DNA of 38,653 nucleotides from Chloroflexota bacterium (GTDB lineage Bacteria > Chloroflexota > Anaerolineae > UBA4142). The position numbers and the translations under genes were made by a program. How positions within the stretch are numbered: position 1 is the stretch's first letter; each line of letters starts with the position of its first letter. The notes under the pieces were generated by a model. The model made no database searches, was not told the DNA's origin, and was given only the letters and a program-made list of their open reading frames with translations. Shown in pieces: positions 18,488 through 28,745 of this stretch. The stretch lies in contig JAMDCU010000076.1 in the NCBI GenBank assembly GCA_023489485.1, positions 1 through 38,653 of the forward strand, in the 5' to 3' direction.

Positions 18488-19021
18488 CTATTGAGCAGAC
18501 TGTTGCTTGTTCTTCAACTCACTCTTGATATACTCCATTAGTCCGCCTGCCATGAGGATCTTCAAGCTGATTTCGCTCGGCGGTTTCGCTTGCTTGGAGG
18601 TGCCTTTGGTCAAATTCCTGACCTCGCCGGTCTCCAGGTTGACCTCCAGCTCATCGCCTTCATCGGCGAACTGCGTTATGCCTGCGCAACTCCAGGCCGG
18701 AATGCCCACATTGATGCAGCTCCGGGCAAACAGCCGACTGCACGACTCGGCGACGACGCCGCCGAGGTGAGTGGCTTTCAGGGTCTTGGCGTGATTCCCC
18801 CCGCGACTGGATCCGTACCCGCAGTTCTTGCCCGCCACGATGATGTCACCCGGCCTGACCTTTTTGTGGAAATCCGGGTCTATGCCGATCCACGCGTACT
18901 TGGCCAAGTCTTCATCCTTGACCGTTGTATGCGCCCAGATATGAGTCGGCGCCATCCGCTCGGAATCCAAGTCATCGCCATACTTCCAGACACGCCCTCT
19001 CAATATGAGTTTTGCATCCAT
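18488..19021 (-). CDS. LeuD-like hydro-lyase small subunit (module B)
   Basis: GRVWKYGDDLDSERMAP...GDIIVAGKNCGYGSSRGGNHAKTLKATHLGGVVAESCSRLFARSCINVG. Confidence 0.88.
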   Translation of the reverse strand: MDAKLILRGRVWKYGDDLDSERMAPTHIWAHTTVKDEDLAKYAWIGIDPDFHKKVRPGDIIVAGKNCGYGSSRGGNHAKTLKATHLGGVVAESCSRLFARSCINVGIPAWSCAGITQFADEGDELEVNLETGEVRNLTKGTSKQAKPPSEISLKILMAGGLMEYIKSELKNKQQSAQ

Positions 19022-19029
19022 GTTGCCCC

Positions 19030-20298
19030 CTAAACAAATTCACGTGGATCAGCGATCGCGCCCGCGACTGCCGAAGCGGCGACGGTGCCTGCATTGGCAA
19101 TGTAGGACTTGGAATCGGGATGACCTTGCCGCCCCTTGAAATTGCGGTTGGCAGATGAAATCCCTACCTCTCCCGCCGCCAACAATCCCTTGTCCAAGCC
19201 ACCGCAAGGTCCACAACTCGGAGCGCAGACCACGCAGTTCGCGTCGAGGAAGATTTTAATCAGACCTTCGTCGAGGCACTGCTTGTAGATTTCTTGGGAA
19301 GCGGGAATGATGATCAGCCGGACATCCGGGTGCACTTGGCGATTCTTGAGAATCTGTCCCGCCATGCGGAGGTCTTCCAGGCGACCATTGCAGCAACTGC
19401 CGATGAAGGCTTGATCGAACTTGATACCTTTCACCTCGCTCACCGGCTTGGCATTCGCAGGCCGGTACGGCACGGCGACTTGTGGCTCCATGCCGGTGAC
19501 ATCCACGTTGAACACGTGCTCATACTTGGCATCCGGATCGCTGTAGAGCGGCGTGAAGGGCTTGTTGGAATGCTGCTTGGCGTACGCGATGGATTGTTCA
19601 TCCGGGGCGATAATGGCATTCACCGCGCCCATCTCGGCCCCCATGTTGCACAGGGCAAGGCGGCTGTCGAGACTCATGGATTCGATTACGGGGCCTGCAA
19701 ACTCGACGCTCTTGTCTGTTCCTATATCCGAGCCAAAATCGCCGAGGATTTTCAGGATAATGTCCTTGCTGACCACCCACGGAGGTACTTGCCCTGTAAT
19801 GTTAAACTTGATCTGTGGGGGGACTTCGAACCAAGTCGTCCCCAGCAGGAGCACGCCGTTCACCTCCATAGCTCCGATGGAGGACGAAAATGCTCCGAAC
19901 GCGCCGTAGATCGCCGTGTGCGAATCACCGGCAAGAACGACATCGCCCGGCCTAACGTGTCCTCTTTCGACCATCACCTGATGACCGATCCCTGTGCGTC
20001 CCATCTCGTACCAGATCGTCCCTTGCTCTCTGGCAAAATCCCGCACGCCCTTCGCTCCCGCGGCGGACTGCGGCGAAGAAGGGGGCGTGGAATGTTCCAC
20101 CATCGCAATGACCTTGCTCGGATCCCATACACGGTTGACGCCGATCTCGTTAAAATCCTTGAAAAGGTCTGTCAGCCGCTCGCCGCCGATTTCCGTTACC
20201 CACACAGCATCTACTTTGGTCTCGACCGTGTCACCCGGTAGGACGAAGGGCTGACCGCTTGCGCGCGCCAATATCTTTTCCGTGATCGTCATCCCCAT
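19030..20298 (-). CDS. LeuC-like hydro-lyase large subunit (module B)
   Basis: MGMTITEKILARASGQPFV...GDSHTAIYGAFGAFSSSIGAMEV...GSCCNGRLEDLRMAGQIL...CAPSCGPCGG...RNFKGRQGHPDSKSYIANAGTVAASAVAG. Confidence 0.9.
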   Translation of the reverse strand: MGMTITEKILARASGQPFVLPGDTVETKVDAVWVTEIGGERLTDLFKDFNEIGVNRVWDPSKVIAMVEHSTPPSSPQSAAGAKGVRDFAREQGTIWYEMGRTGIGHQVMVERGHVRPGDVVLAGDSHTAIYGAFGAFSSSIGAMEVNGVLLLGTTWFEVPPQIKFNITGQVPPWVVSKDIILKILGDFGSDIGTDKSVEFAGPVIESMSLDSRLALCNMGAEMGAVNAIIAPDEQSIAYAKQHSNKPFTPLYSDPDAKYEHVFNVDVTGMEPQVAVPYRPANAKPVSEVKGIKFDQAFIGSCCNGRLEDLRMAGQILKNRQVHPDVRLIIIPASQEIYKQCLDEGLIKIFLDANCVVCAPSCGPCGGLDKGLLAAGEVGISSANRNFKGRQGHPDSKSYIANAGTVAASAVAGAIADPREFV

Positions 20299-20331
20299 GC
20301 TAACGCCTCCTTCATGTAGGGTTGTTTAGAA

Positions 20332-21261
20332 TCAAAACCGTTGACCAATGGTCTCGGCGTACTTGCGTGTCACTTCCTGCGCAGGCAAATACTTTTCTTC
20401 CATCTGCCGAATCTCGGCAAAGCCCGCGAAGGCATGCATGTTCTCCAATGGATGCCCTTTCATCGATTGATTCAAGTTCCGCATCGCGCTGACCCCATCT
20501 TGCTTAAGCGCGGTCGCAAAATCCCAGACGGCTCTGCCTGCCGCCTGGTAGAATGCCCCCGTCACAATCAACGAGTAGCCCAGTTCCTTGATCTGGCTCA
20601 TCGTCCAAGTCGTGCCCTTGATGGCAAAGTAGTTGAACCATTTCGGTCCGGGGATTTCGCGTCCCGCCCGCTCGACCTCCTCAAGGCTGGTCAACGCCTC
20701 CAGGAACGCCATGTCGGCGCCTGCTTCGATATAGGCGCAACCGCGCCGAACGGCTTCTTCAAAGCTCCCTCCCACCGCTCCGCGCGCATCACTTCTTGCG
20801 ATGACGACAAAATTCGGATCAATCTCATTCTTGGAATCGGCCGCCGCCCGGTATTTGCCGGCCGCCTCCTCAAGAGAGATGACTTGCTTGCCGGCGACCC
20901 AGCCGCAACGTTGCGGTGCCAGTTGGTCGTCAAGGAGAACTCCCGCCACCCCGGCCCGAGCAAAGACCTGGATCGTCCGGCGCACGTTGATCGCGTTTCC
21001 CCAGCCGGTATCAATGTCTACAATTACCGGGACATTGACGGAGTTCACGATGTTTTGGGCGACCGTCAGGACTTCGGTCATCGTCGTCAATCCGGCATCC
21101 GGAAGCCCCGTGAAGCAAACCGAGAGTGAGCCGCCGGAGACGAACACCGCCTCAAAACCGACCCGCTCGGCAATCTTGGCTGTGAGCGCGTCATACGCCA
21201 TCGGCGCCCAGACCGGCTCCCCCTTCGCAAGCAGTTCGCGCAAACGCGTCGTCCCTTTCAT
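20332..21261 (-). CDS. ICL/PEP mutase superfamily lyase (module B)
   Basis: VFVSGGSLSVCFTGLPDAGLTTMTEVL...IVDIDTGWGNAINVRRT...APQRCGWVAGKQVISLEE. GGAGG before the ATG at 21261. Confidence 0.88.
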   Translation of the reverse strand: MKGTTRLRELLAKGEPVWAPMAYDALTAKIAERVGFEAVFVSGGSLSVCFTGLPDAGLTTMTEVLTVAQNIVNSVNVPVIVDIDTGWGNAINVRRTIQVFARAGVAGVLLDDQLAPQRCGWVAGKQVISLEEAAGKYRAAADSKNEIDPNFVVIARSDARGAVGGSFEEAVRRGCAYIEAGADMAFLEALTSLEEVERAGREIPGPKWFNYFAIKGTTWTMSQIKELGYSLIVTGAFYQAAGRAVWDFATALKQDGVSAMRNLNQSMKGHPLENMHAFAGFAEIRQMEEKYLPAQEVTRKYAETIGQRF

Positions 21262-22072
21262 CAATCCCTCCGTATTGTGGAATTGGCTCTTGTGCCCCCG
21301 TTGCCTTCTGACACAGAATGGTTCCCTGCATCAGCTGAAACACAAGCTTTCCATTTTCTACTCCCGGTCTCATGATGTGCTGCACCGCCGCATCAGCATT
21401 TAGCAGAGCGATTTCCAATTCCCTCTCAACTTCAGACGGCACTCCCATCCGCCAAGTCCAGTCCTGAAATACCGTCGTCGTCGGCGCACTCTCGCATCCA
21501 GTGATGACCAGTCCCTCGTCAGCAAAGATCCGCACCAGCTGAGAGAGCGGGTAGGACCAGTGATGCGACGGATCGCGTCGCTTTTCGAATTGATTGATCC
21601 AAAGCGCCACATCCGGATCATCGGGGACCACACTATCCACAACCGCTATGCGTCCTCCTCGCCGACAAACTCGCGCCATCTCGCTTACGTATTTTCGCAC
21701 CTCTCGAAAATGATGTAACGCAAGGCGGCACGTTACCAAGTGGAACGCTTCAGACCTGAAGGGCAGTGTTTCTGCATCCGCACGACAGAAGATGATGTTG
21801 CTCAGATTCTGTTGATACGCAACAGTCCACGCCTGCAACAGCATCTCGGTAGTCATGTCCACCGCGACAACACGCGCAACATGGGGGGCCAGGATCGCGG
21901 CAGTGAAACCTGCTCCAGTTGCAATATCTAGAACCCGATCGGACGATACCGGCTGTGCCAGTTCGACAAGGCGTTGGAGACTCTGCCCTTTGGCTTGACT
22001 GGAACTAATCGCGTAGCGCTCCGCAAAACGACCAAACTGTCGGCGAACTACGTCTTTCTCTTCGATACACAC
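21191..22072 (-). CDS. SAM-dependent methyltransferase (UbiE/class I type)
   Basis: DRVLDIATGAGFTAAILAPHVARVVAVDMTTEMLLQA...ADAETLPFRSEAFHLVTCRLALHHF. Its 3' end overlaps the downstream lyase start. Confidence 0.85.
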   Translation of the reverse strand: MCIEEKDVVRRQFGRFAERYAISSSQAKGQSLQRLVELAQPVSSDRVLDIATGAGFTAAILAPHVARVVAVDMTTEMLLQAWTVAYQQNLSNIIFCRADAETLPFRSEAFHLVTCRLALHHFREVRKYVSEMARVCRRGGRIAVVDSVVPDDPDVALWINQFEKRRDPSHHWSYPLSQLVRIFADEGLVITGCESAPTTTVFQDWTWRMGVPSEVERELEIALLNADAAVQHIMRPGVENGKLVFQLMQGTILCQKATGAQEPIPQYGGIDERDDAFARTACEGGAGLGADGV

Positions 22073-22099
22073 CTCCCCGTTGGGGTGGCTCTGTACACC

Positions 22100-23101
22100 T
22101 CAGTAGCGATGACACGCGACCTGGACACCCAACCCGACCGCGCGTAATTCAGGTCTATTCTCCAGACAGCGCTCCATCGCAAACGGGCAACGCGGCGAGA
22201 ACCGGCAACCTTCCGGGATGTCAATGGCATCAGAAATCTCGCCTTTGATGGAGAGCGGCTGCCGCGTAAACCCGGCTTCGACGATCGGAACTGCGGAAAT
22301 GAGCGCTTGGGCGTAGGGATGGTGCGGATAATCAAGGATACTGTCTTTTGGACCTATCTCAACCACGTTCCCCAGATACATGATGCCCACTCGCTTACAT
22401 ATGTGCCGCATGGTGGATAAATCGTGCGAAATGTAGAGGATGCCCATCTTGAGTTCATCGGCGTAAAACTGAAGCAAGTGCAGAATGCCCGCGCGGATAG
22501 ATACGTCGAGCATGGACACCGGCTCATCCGCCACGATGAACTTTGGCTCAAGGACGATGGCTCGGGCGATGGCGACGCGCTGTCTCTGCCCGCCGGAGAG
22601 CTCGTGCGGAAAACGATTTAGAAACTGGTCGGGGGGAACCAATTCTGCCAGTTCGAGAGCGAAGCGGACTCGCTCGAGACGTTCTGCTTCCGTATGCCCG
22701 ATCCCGTGGATGATGAGCGGCTCCATCACCGTTCGCTTGACGGTAAAGCGCGGGTTCAATGATCCGAACGGATCCTGAAAAATGATCTGCGCCTTCCGGC
22801 GAAATTGTCGCAGTGCGCCGGCAGATTTGCGGTCGAGTTCTCGCCCTTCGAAAAAGACCTGCCCCGCGGTGGGTTCATACAGATGGAGAATCGTCATACC
22901 CGTCGTGGTCTTGCCGCAACCGCTTTCGCCGGCCAGCCCAACAATCTCGCCCGCGCCGATGGAGAGATCAACTCCATCCACCGCCTTGAGATACTTTTCT
23001 TTGCCCGTACCGGAGAGTGGCGAAAACATTCCGCGCTGCAACGGGTAATACTTTTTGAGTCCCTTAACTTGGACTAGTTTCTCATCAGGTCCGGCGTCCA
23101 C
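22100..23101 (-). CDS. Oligopeptide/dipeptide-type ABC transporter ATPase, DppF/OppF type
   Basis: Walker A GESGCGKTT, signature LSGGQRQRVAIARAIVLEPKFIVADEPVSMLDVSI, C-terminal GCRFSPRCPFAMERC. Confidence 0.9.
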   Translation of the reverse strand: MDAGPDEKLVQVKGLKKYYPLQRGMFSPLSGTGKEKYLKAVDGVDLSIGAGEIVGLAGESGCGKTTTGMTILHLYEPTAGQVFFEGRELDRKSAGALRQFRRKAQIIFQDPFGSLNPRFTVKRTVMEPLIIHGIGHTEAERLERVRFALELAELVPPDQFLNRFPHELSGGQRQRVAIARAIVLEPKFIVADEPVSMLDVSIRAGILHLLQFYADELKMGILYISHDLSTMRHICKRVGIMYLGNVVEIGPKDSILDYPHHPYAQALISAVPIVEAGFTRQPLSIKGEISDAIDIPEGCRFSPRCPFAMERCLENRPELRAVGLGVQVACHRY

Positions 23102-24240
23102 TTCTTGTCCTTTGTCATGCTTCCGGAGTGATCTTCTACCAAGTCCTTGTTCACTCCATGTTCGAGGACTCCCTCGCAGATTTCCTTGAATTCATTTATC
23201 TCAATAGCGCCCCGCCGAAAGATAATCGTGTGGGTCAAGCGCTCTTTGATTTCTGCCAGATCTTGTTCGCTATCCTGACAACCCCAGATGTCGACCATGT
23301 CGGTCCAAAAGCGCGTGCGGCGCGGGGAAAGGATATTGCCTCCCAGCATGCTCTTAAAAGGCTGCCGCCCCACTACCTGGGCAGCCAACCCTGAGGAGGT
23401 CTCCGGCGGCTCCTCCCCGGAACCGCGATGCCCTGAGCCATTCTCCATGAACGCTCCATTCCCAAGTCGTTGTGAAACTGAATGTAGAAGGGACGATCCC
23501 CCGCAATCTCTTTGAATTTGCTCACAATATATTGCGCGACCAATGGATTACAGTCCCCCCGGCTGTCCCACGGGTAGATCGAGTCGGCACCCGCATCAAC
23601 AGCCGCCTAGCAGAAGGACAGGGCCGCGGATAAGCGATGCCGCATCTGCTCGCCGTGACCATAATTGACGTGGACACATTTTCTCTTGGCATACTGCGTA
23701 GCTTGGCCGATGGCGTCGATCGCCTGTCCTTAGGTGATCTTCCCGGAAAAATCCGAAACCACGTCGGACCATTCCCAGAAGGAATCGACGAGAAAGCCAT
23801 CTCTGCCCACATCCGTCTTCAGATCCATTCGCACTTTCCAGCCGGGTCTCAGCGGGGGACGATAACCAGCCACCTTGTTGAGAACCAAACCCTTGACCCC
23901 CGCCGTTTTACGGCCTTGACCCAGTCCACTTCCTCTTTGCAGGAGCATGCGCCCGAGGTTGTGATGGCTCCTACTCCAATCTCATCCAGCCTAACCGCCA
24001 ACTCGATCTTGGAGCACCAACTGAGATGGCAGCCTACAGCATCGAGTCCTTCCGCCACGGTGCAGTCGGCGAGACGGACCTCTTTTGTTACTTGGGGCAC
24101 CCGCGCTTGCAGCTCAGCGTCCCACCGCGCGGGGATTGTCCGCTCCTTGTTTGGCCCATACCACGGATTGTGATTGGACCTGGTTCCCGCTTCGTCACGT
24201 TCTTAATCACCTCTCCACCCGGTCGCGCTCGGCTTCCTTT
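23074..24240 (-). pseudogene. Decayed paralog of the HMGL/homocitrate-synthase-family protein
   Basis: Fragments in several frames: NPWYGPNKERTIPARWDAELQARVPQVTKEVRLADCTVAEGLDAVG...IELAVRLDEIGVG; VSKFKEIAGDRPFYIQFHNDLGM; MVDIWGCQDSEQDLAEIKERLTHTIIFRRGAIEINEFKEICEGVLE (compare LDDWGFQYSVQDIERVRRRALKEIRSSKKGYLSEPEFKKICAGALK in 17176-18462). Confidence 0.8.
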
Positions 24241-24253
24241 TCTCGGCCATGCA

Positions 24254-25183
24254 CTAGAACCGTTGACCAATGGTATCCGAGTACTTGCGCGTAACCTCTT
24301 CCGCAGGCAAGTACTTGTCTTCCATCTTCCGAATCTCCCCGAATCCGGCAAAGGCGTGCATATTTTCCAGGGGGTGTCCTTTCACAGATTCTCTGAGGTT
24401 CTGCAATGCGGCGACTCCATCCTGCCTGAGAGCCGTCGCAAAATCCCACATGGCTTTGCCCGCCGCCTGATACATCGGCCCACTCACAACCAACGCGTAG
24501 CCCAAGTCCTTAACCTGACTCAGCGGCAATGCCGGAGTCTGTCCAACTCCGTTATTAAGCATCTTGGGACCTGGGATCTCGCGTGCGACACGCACAATCT
24601 CGTCAACCCCCAACAGGGCTTCCAGAAAAATCATGTCGGCGCCGGCGTTCTTGTATGCCCATCCCCGTTGAATTGCTTCATCTAGACTGCCACCCGCCGC
24701 CGTTCGCGCATCACTTCTTGCGATGACGACAAAGTCCGGATCAATCTCATTCTTGGCATCCGCCGCCGCGCGATACTTACCCACGGCCTCTTCGATTGGA
24801 ATGACTTGCTTGCCCGCGATGTGGCCGCAGCGCTTGGGCGCTTGTTGGTCCTCGAGCAACACCGCGGCCGCACCCGCGCGGACGAACGATTGTATAGTGC
24901 GACGGACGTTGATGGCATTCCCCCAGCCGGTATCGATGTCCACAATCACCGGGACATTGACCGAGTTCACAACGTTCTGGGCGACCGTCAAGACTTCGCT
25001 CATGGTCGTCAATCCCGCATCCGGTACCCCTGCGAAAGCCGCCGAGACCGAGGACCCTGAGACAAACACCGCCTCAAAGCCGACGGCCTCGGCAATTCGG
25101 GCACTGAGTGCATCATACGTCATGGGAGCCCAGAAGGGGTCTCCCGTGGCAAGCAATTTACGGAAACGTGTGGTCCCTTTCAT
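24254..25183 (-). CDS. ICL/PEP mutase superfamily lyase (close paralog of 20332-21261)
   Basis: IVDIDTGWGNAINVRRT...QAPKRCGHIAGKQVIPIEEAVGKYRAAADAKNEIDPDFVVIARSDAR. AGGAG upstream. Confidence 0.9.
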   Translation of the reverse strand: MKGTTRFRKLLATGDPFWAPMTYDALSARIAEAVGFEAVFVSGSSVSAAFAGVPDAGLTTMSEVLTVAQNVVNSVNVPVIVDIDTGWGNAINVRRTIQSFVRAGAAAVLLEDQQAPKRCGHIAGKQVIPIEEAVGKYRAAADAKNEIDPDFVVIARSDARTAAGGSLDEAIQRGWAYKNAGADMIFLEALLGVDEIVRVAREIPGPKMLNNGVGQTPALPLSQVKDLGYALVVSGPMYQAAGKAMWDFATALRQDGVAALQNLRESVKGHPLENMHAFAGFGEIRKMEDKYLPAEEVTRKYSDTIGQRF

Positions 25184-25205
25184 CGGTAATTCTCCTCTTG
25201 ACCCT

Positions 25206-26258
25206 TCAGTTGCCCACCAAGTGCGCCATTCGCTTCTTGGCCCCTCCTGCAGGGCCGAATGCCTGCCAAGTCTCCTCGCGTTTTGCCAACTCGCGGATTT
25301 CCTCGATACGGGTCCAATGATGGCAAGCCGTTGATTGATCGCTCGTCACTTGGGTCAGTGGCGGCATCTCTTCTCGGCAAACGTTGGAGTGGAATGGACA
25401 GCGATCGTAGAAACGACAGCCTGGCGGTGGGTTGACGAGGTTAGGTGGCGAGCCGGGAATCGAGATGAGTATTCTATCTTGTTTCATACTCGGGAAGGCG
25501 TTGCGCAGCCCCAAAGTGTACGGATTATACGGATGCTCCAGTACTTGCCGCGTGGGCCCGATTTCCATGATCTTGCCCGCGTACATCACCGCCGCGCGAT
25601 CACAGTTCTCGGCCACCACCGCCATATTGTGCGTCACGAGGAGCATCGCCTTCTTGAACTCTTGGCGGATCTGTCGCACTTGACGCAGGATTTGATCCTG
25701 AGTGACAACGTCCAGCCCGGTGGTGGGTTCGTCCGCCAGGATGAGAATGGGATTCAGAGACAAAGCCATCGCGATCATCACACGCTGGCGCATTCCGCCG
25801 CTGAACTGGTGCGGATAATCGCGCACACGTTTCCGGTCCAAGCCCACCAGTTCAAACAGCTCCTCAGCCCGCTGCATCGCCTCAGCACGACCGACCTTCT
25901 CGTGGGCGACGATGCTCTCGATGACCTGATCACCTACTCGCTGCACCGGGTCCAGTGCATTCATCGCGCTCTGTGTGATCATTGAAATCTCTTTCCAACG
26001 CAGCCGGCGAAGATCACCCGAACCCAAAGCCAGAATGTCGCGACCCTGGAAAAAGATGTGCCCGCCCGCGGCGAATCCATTCGGCGGGAACAGTCTCAGG
26101 ACCGACTTGACCAAGGTGGATTTGCCGCAACCCGATTCGCCCACCAGCCCCAGGCATTCATTGTGCTCGACGGCGAAAGAAACACCGTCGACGGCCTGCG
26201 CATACCCGTGTTGGGTTCGGTAATGGATTTTGAGATCTCTGATTTCTAAGAGCGACAT
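25206..26258 (-). CDS. Oligopeptide/dipeptide-type ABC transporter ATPase, DppD/OppD type
   Basis: [54 protein letters not shown]-terminal [18 protein letters not shown]. Confidence 0.9.
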   Translation of the reverse strand: MSLLEIRDLKIHYRTQHGYAQAVDGVSFAVEHNECLGLVGESGCGKSTLVKSVLRLFPPNGFAAGGHIFFQGRDILALGSGDLRRLRWKEISMITQSAMNALDPVQRVGDQVIESIVAHEKVGRAEAMQRAEELFELVGLDRKRVRDYPHQFSGGMRQRVMIAMALSLNPILILADEPTTGLDVVTQDQILRQVRQIRQEFKKAMLLVTHNMAVVAENCDRAAVMYAGKIMEIGPTRQVLEHPYNPYTLGLRNAFPSMKQDRILISIPGSPPNLVNPPPGCRFYDRCPFHSNVCREEMPPLTQVTSDQSTACHHWTRIEEIRELAKREETWQAFGPAGGAKKRMAHLVGN

Positions 26259-26330
26259 TGCTGCCCTTTCGCAAGTAGGTGATCAAGCATCGCGAATACA
26301 AGACGGTCGGCCGTTGTTCGAGTCCTCTTG

Positions 26331-28154
26331 TCAACTCGCGATCATAGTCTTGATTCGCTCTTGGTATTTGGTATCCGAAGCCGGCGGATAGTGCAACAGT
26401 CCCTTGTCGTCCCAAGTGTACCCCGCCGATTTCAGAATGTCCTTGGCCTTGTTCAGATCGAAGGGGATGGCCGGGATATTGGGATTGTAGTATGGGTGGG
26501 CCGGTCCGAAGACGGGGTCGCCCGAGAGCGAACCCGCGCCTTCCCACAGCACCTTGACCACAAATGGCCGATCGATCGCGTGCTGCACGGCTTTGCGAAG
26601 TTCGATATCCGCCCAGGGCAATTTCGGCTTGAGATTGAACTGGATTTGAGGAATAAGATAGTGGTTGTCAAACGATGGGGTGTTTACGATGGCGAGGTGC
26701 TTGGATTTCTGAAGCTCCTGCGCCTGGGAAGGGGTCAAATTCACGTTTGCCATGTCAATCTCTTTTGTCTGTAACTGCCCCATGATCCCATCCAAAGTGG
26801 GGATGACCTTGAAAAGCAGCTCATCGTAGGCGGGTGCCGCCCAATGGTCCTTGTTCGCCACGAGCAGCATCTCTTGATCCTGAATATGGTGGCCGAACTT
26901 GAAGAACCCGCTCCCAATGGGATTATCGATGATGAGATCACGCGGATCTGTCTTGCCTTGTTTCTCCAACAATCCATCCCACTGGTGCTTGGGCATGATG
27001 AACGAGACGAGCAGGAGACTGCCGACAAACGCGGCATAGGGCTGCTTGGTCACAAACCGCACCGTTCGGTCCCCCACTATATCCACACTCTTCAATGGGT
27101 CGAAAGCGATGGTCATCATGCCAGGCTTGTACTTCATCCAGTAGTCAAAGGTGAACTTGAGATCCTCGACGGTGACCGGTACACCGTCATGCCACTTCAT
27201 GCCCGCCCGCAGAGTGACATCCCAAGTCAGCGGGTCCACATTCTTCCAGGATTCCACCGCCCAGGGGATGATTTTCATGTCTTTGTCGAGCTGAACAAGT
27301 CGGTCGTAAATAAATTTACCCTCGTCGCGCCACGCGTTGGCGGGGCCAATCACGTTCGTGGTCCGCGCGTCAGCGGGCCGGCCGACGATCAAGCGCTTCT
27401 TTCCGGTCTTGGACTTGATGTTGATGTAAGTCCAAGGGAATTCCGTCCCCGCGATCCCGTTTCCAACGGTGGGCACCACTCCCTCCCAGTCTTCGGTGTC
27501 GTAGGCGTGAATGAGGTCCGGGTACCCCACGGCGAGATAGTAATAATTGTCCGCCATGACCTGAGTCGCTTGCCAAACAAGCTCTTTCCGCTTGGCGGGG
27601 TCTACCTCTTTCGCCTGTGCGTTGTACAACTGGTCGTATTTCGGATCGACCCACTCGCCGAAATTGCGCCTGCCGATTGGCGCCTCAGTCGAACTGCCGC
27701 GCGAAAGCAACAACTCATTCGGGTCAACCCGCTCCAGCCGGGAGTACGCCACCCCTGTGGTCAAGTCTCCAAACGTATGCTTGATCATGACATCCAGCCA
27801 TTGGTCATTGGAGACTGGATTCAATTTGACACGGAACCCGATGGACTCCAAATCGGTTTTGAACTTGCGCCAGCCGTCCGCGCTCCACGTTACGGCTGTG
27901 CTATAGGTGGCAGTGATTTCCGAGACGACATCTCCGGCAGGTCCGGCGGCCTTGGCGGAAACGGCGGTGGCGGCCGGGACCGCGGTCGCGGCCGGCGCCG
28001 GTGCCGGGCTGCACGACGCCAATACACTGGGCAGAACCAAGCTGCCCGCACTCAGGCCGAGCAGCTTGAGAAAGGTGCGCCGATCAATCGCGAGGGATTG
28101 CCTGCGATCCAAGTCGCTTGTTTGCATTTCTTCTCGTTCATGTTCCGCTTTCAT
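26331..28154 (-). CDS. ABC transporter substrate-binding protein, family 5 (DppA/OppA type), predicted Tat lipoprotein
   Basis: DRRTFLKLLGLSAGSLVLPSVLASCSPAPAPAAT (twin-arginine plus lipobox); extended SBP_5 body (VDPLTWDVTLRAGMKWHDGVPVTVEDLKFTFDYW). AAAGGAGG before the ATG at 28154. Confidence 0.88.
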   Translation of the reverse strand: MKAEHEREEMQTSDLDRRQSLAIDRRTFLKLLGLSAGSLVLPSVLASCSPAPAPAATAVPAATAVSAKAAGPAGDVVSEITATYSTAVTWSADGWRKFKTDLESIGFRVKLNPVSNDQWLDVMIKHTFGDLTTGVAYSRLERVDPNELLLSRGSSTEAPIGRRNFGEWVDPKYDQLYNAQAKEVDPAKRKELVWQATQVMADNYYYLAVGYPDLIHAYDTEDWEGVVPTVGNGIAGTEFPWTYINIKSKTGKKRLIVGRPADARTTNVIGPANAWRDEGKFIYDRLVQLDKDMKIIPWAVESWKNVDPLTWDVTLRAGMKWHDGVPVTVEDLKFTFDYWMKYKPGMMTIAFDPLKSVDIVGDRTVRFVTKQPYAAFVGSLLLVSFIMPKHQWDGLLEKQGKTDPRDLIIDNPIGSGFFKFGHHIQDQEMLLVANKDHWAAPAYDELLFKVIPTLDGIMGQLQTKEIDMANVNLTPSQAQELQKSKHLAIVNTPSFDNHYLIPQIQFNLKPKLPWADIELRKAVQHAIDRPFVVKVLWEGAGSLSGDPVFGPAHPYYNPNIPAIPFDLNKAKDILKSAGYTWDDKGLLHYPPASDTKYQERIKTMIAS

Positions 28155-28199
28155 CTCCGATTCCTCCTTTGGCAAATCGTGGCCTCCGATCAGCCCGTT

Positions 28200-28733
28200 T
28201 CAGAGTTTTCCCGCGGCCGCCCTTTGCTTGAGGCGCGGGTAGAGCCCCCCGGCTTCGATCATCTCCAAGAGAAACGATGGATACGGGATGAAATGATATT
28301 CCTTGCCCTTCGTCATGTTCCTAATCACTCCCCCCGCCAGGTCCAACTCGATTTCATCTCCTTCCGCTGTTAGCTTGCGTATTCCCGGATACTGCACAAC
28401 CGGCAGCCCGTGCTCCAGTGACATCCGGAAGAAGTTTCCGCTGGTTGAGTCACAGATGACTGCCGCGACCCCCGCCCCCTTAATCGCCTTGCAAGCGTGA
28501 TCGTGGTCGTGCCCGTATCCAAACGTCTCCCCCGCGACGATAAAGTCACCCTTCTTTACTTTCTTGGGAAAGTTCGGGTCCACCGTCGTCATGCAGTATT
28601 GCCCCAAATCCTCCGGCGTGGGCATTTTCCCCTTCGCGATGAATTGTTGAAAGATCTCGAAAGGGCAAATCTCCCAGTCCACATCCATCACGTCACCAAA
28701 CGTCCACGCCCGTCCTTTCAGTTTCGTTGTCAT
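28200..28733 (-). CDS. LeuD-like hydro-lyase small subunit (module C)
   Basis: GRAWTFGDVMDVDWEICPF...GDFIVAGETFGYGHDHDHACKAIKGAGVAAVICDSTSGNFFRMSLEHGLPVV. Confidence 0.88.
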   Translation of the reverse strand: MTTKLKGRAWTFGDVMDVDWEICPFEIFQQFIAKGKMPTPEDLGQYCMTTVDPNFPKKVKKGDFIVAGETFGYGHDHDHACKAIKGAGVAAVICDSTSGNFFRMSLEHGLPVVQYPGIRKLTAEGDEIELDLAGGVIRNMTKGKEYHFIPYPSFLLEMIEAGGLYPRLKQRAAAGKL

Positions 28734-28745
28734 CTTCTCCTCCTT

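Noticed and set aside
26844-28373. Long plus-strand ORF (509 aa) antisense to the substrate-binding protein gene, and similar long antisense ORFs (19294-20241, 20341-21129)
   Set aside because: They are shadows of well-supported minus-strand genes in GC-rich sequence. The translations show no recognisable domain.
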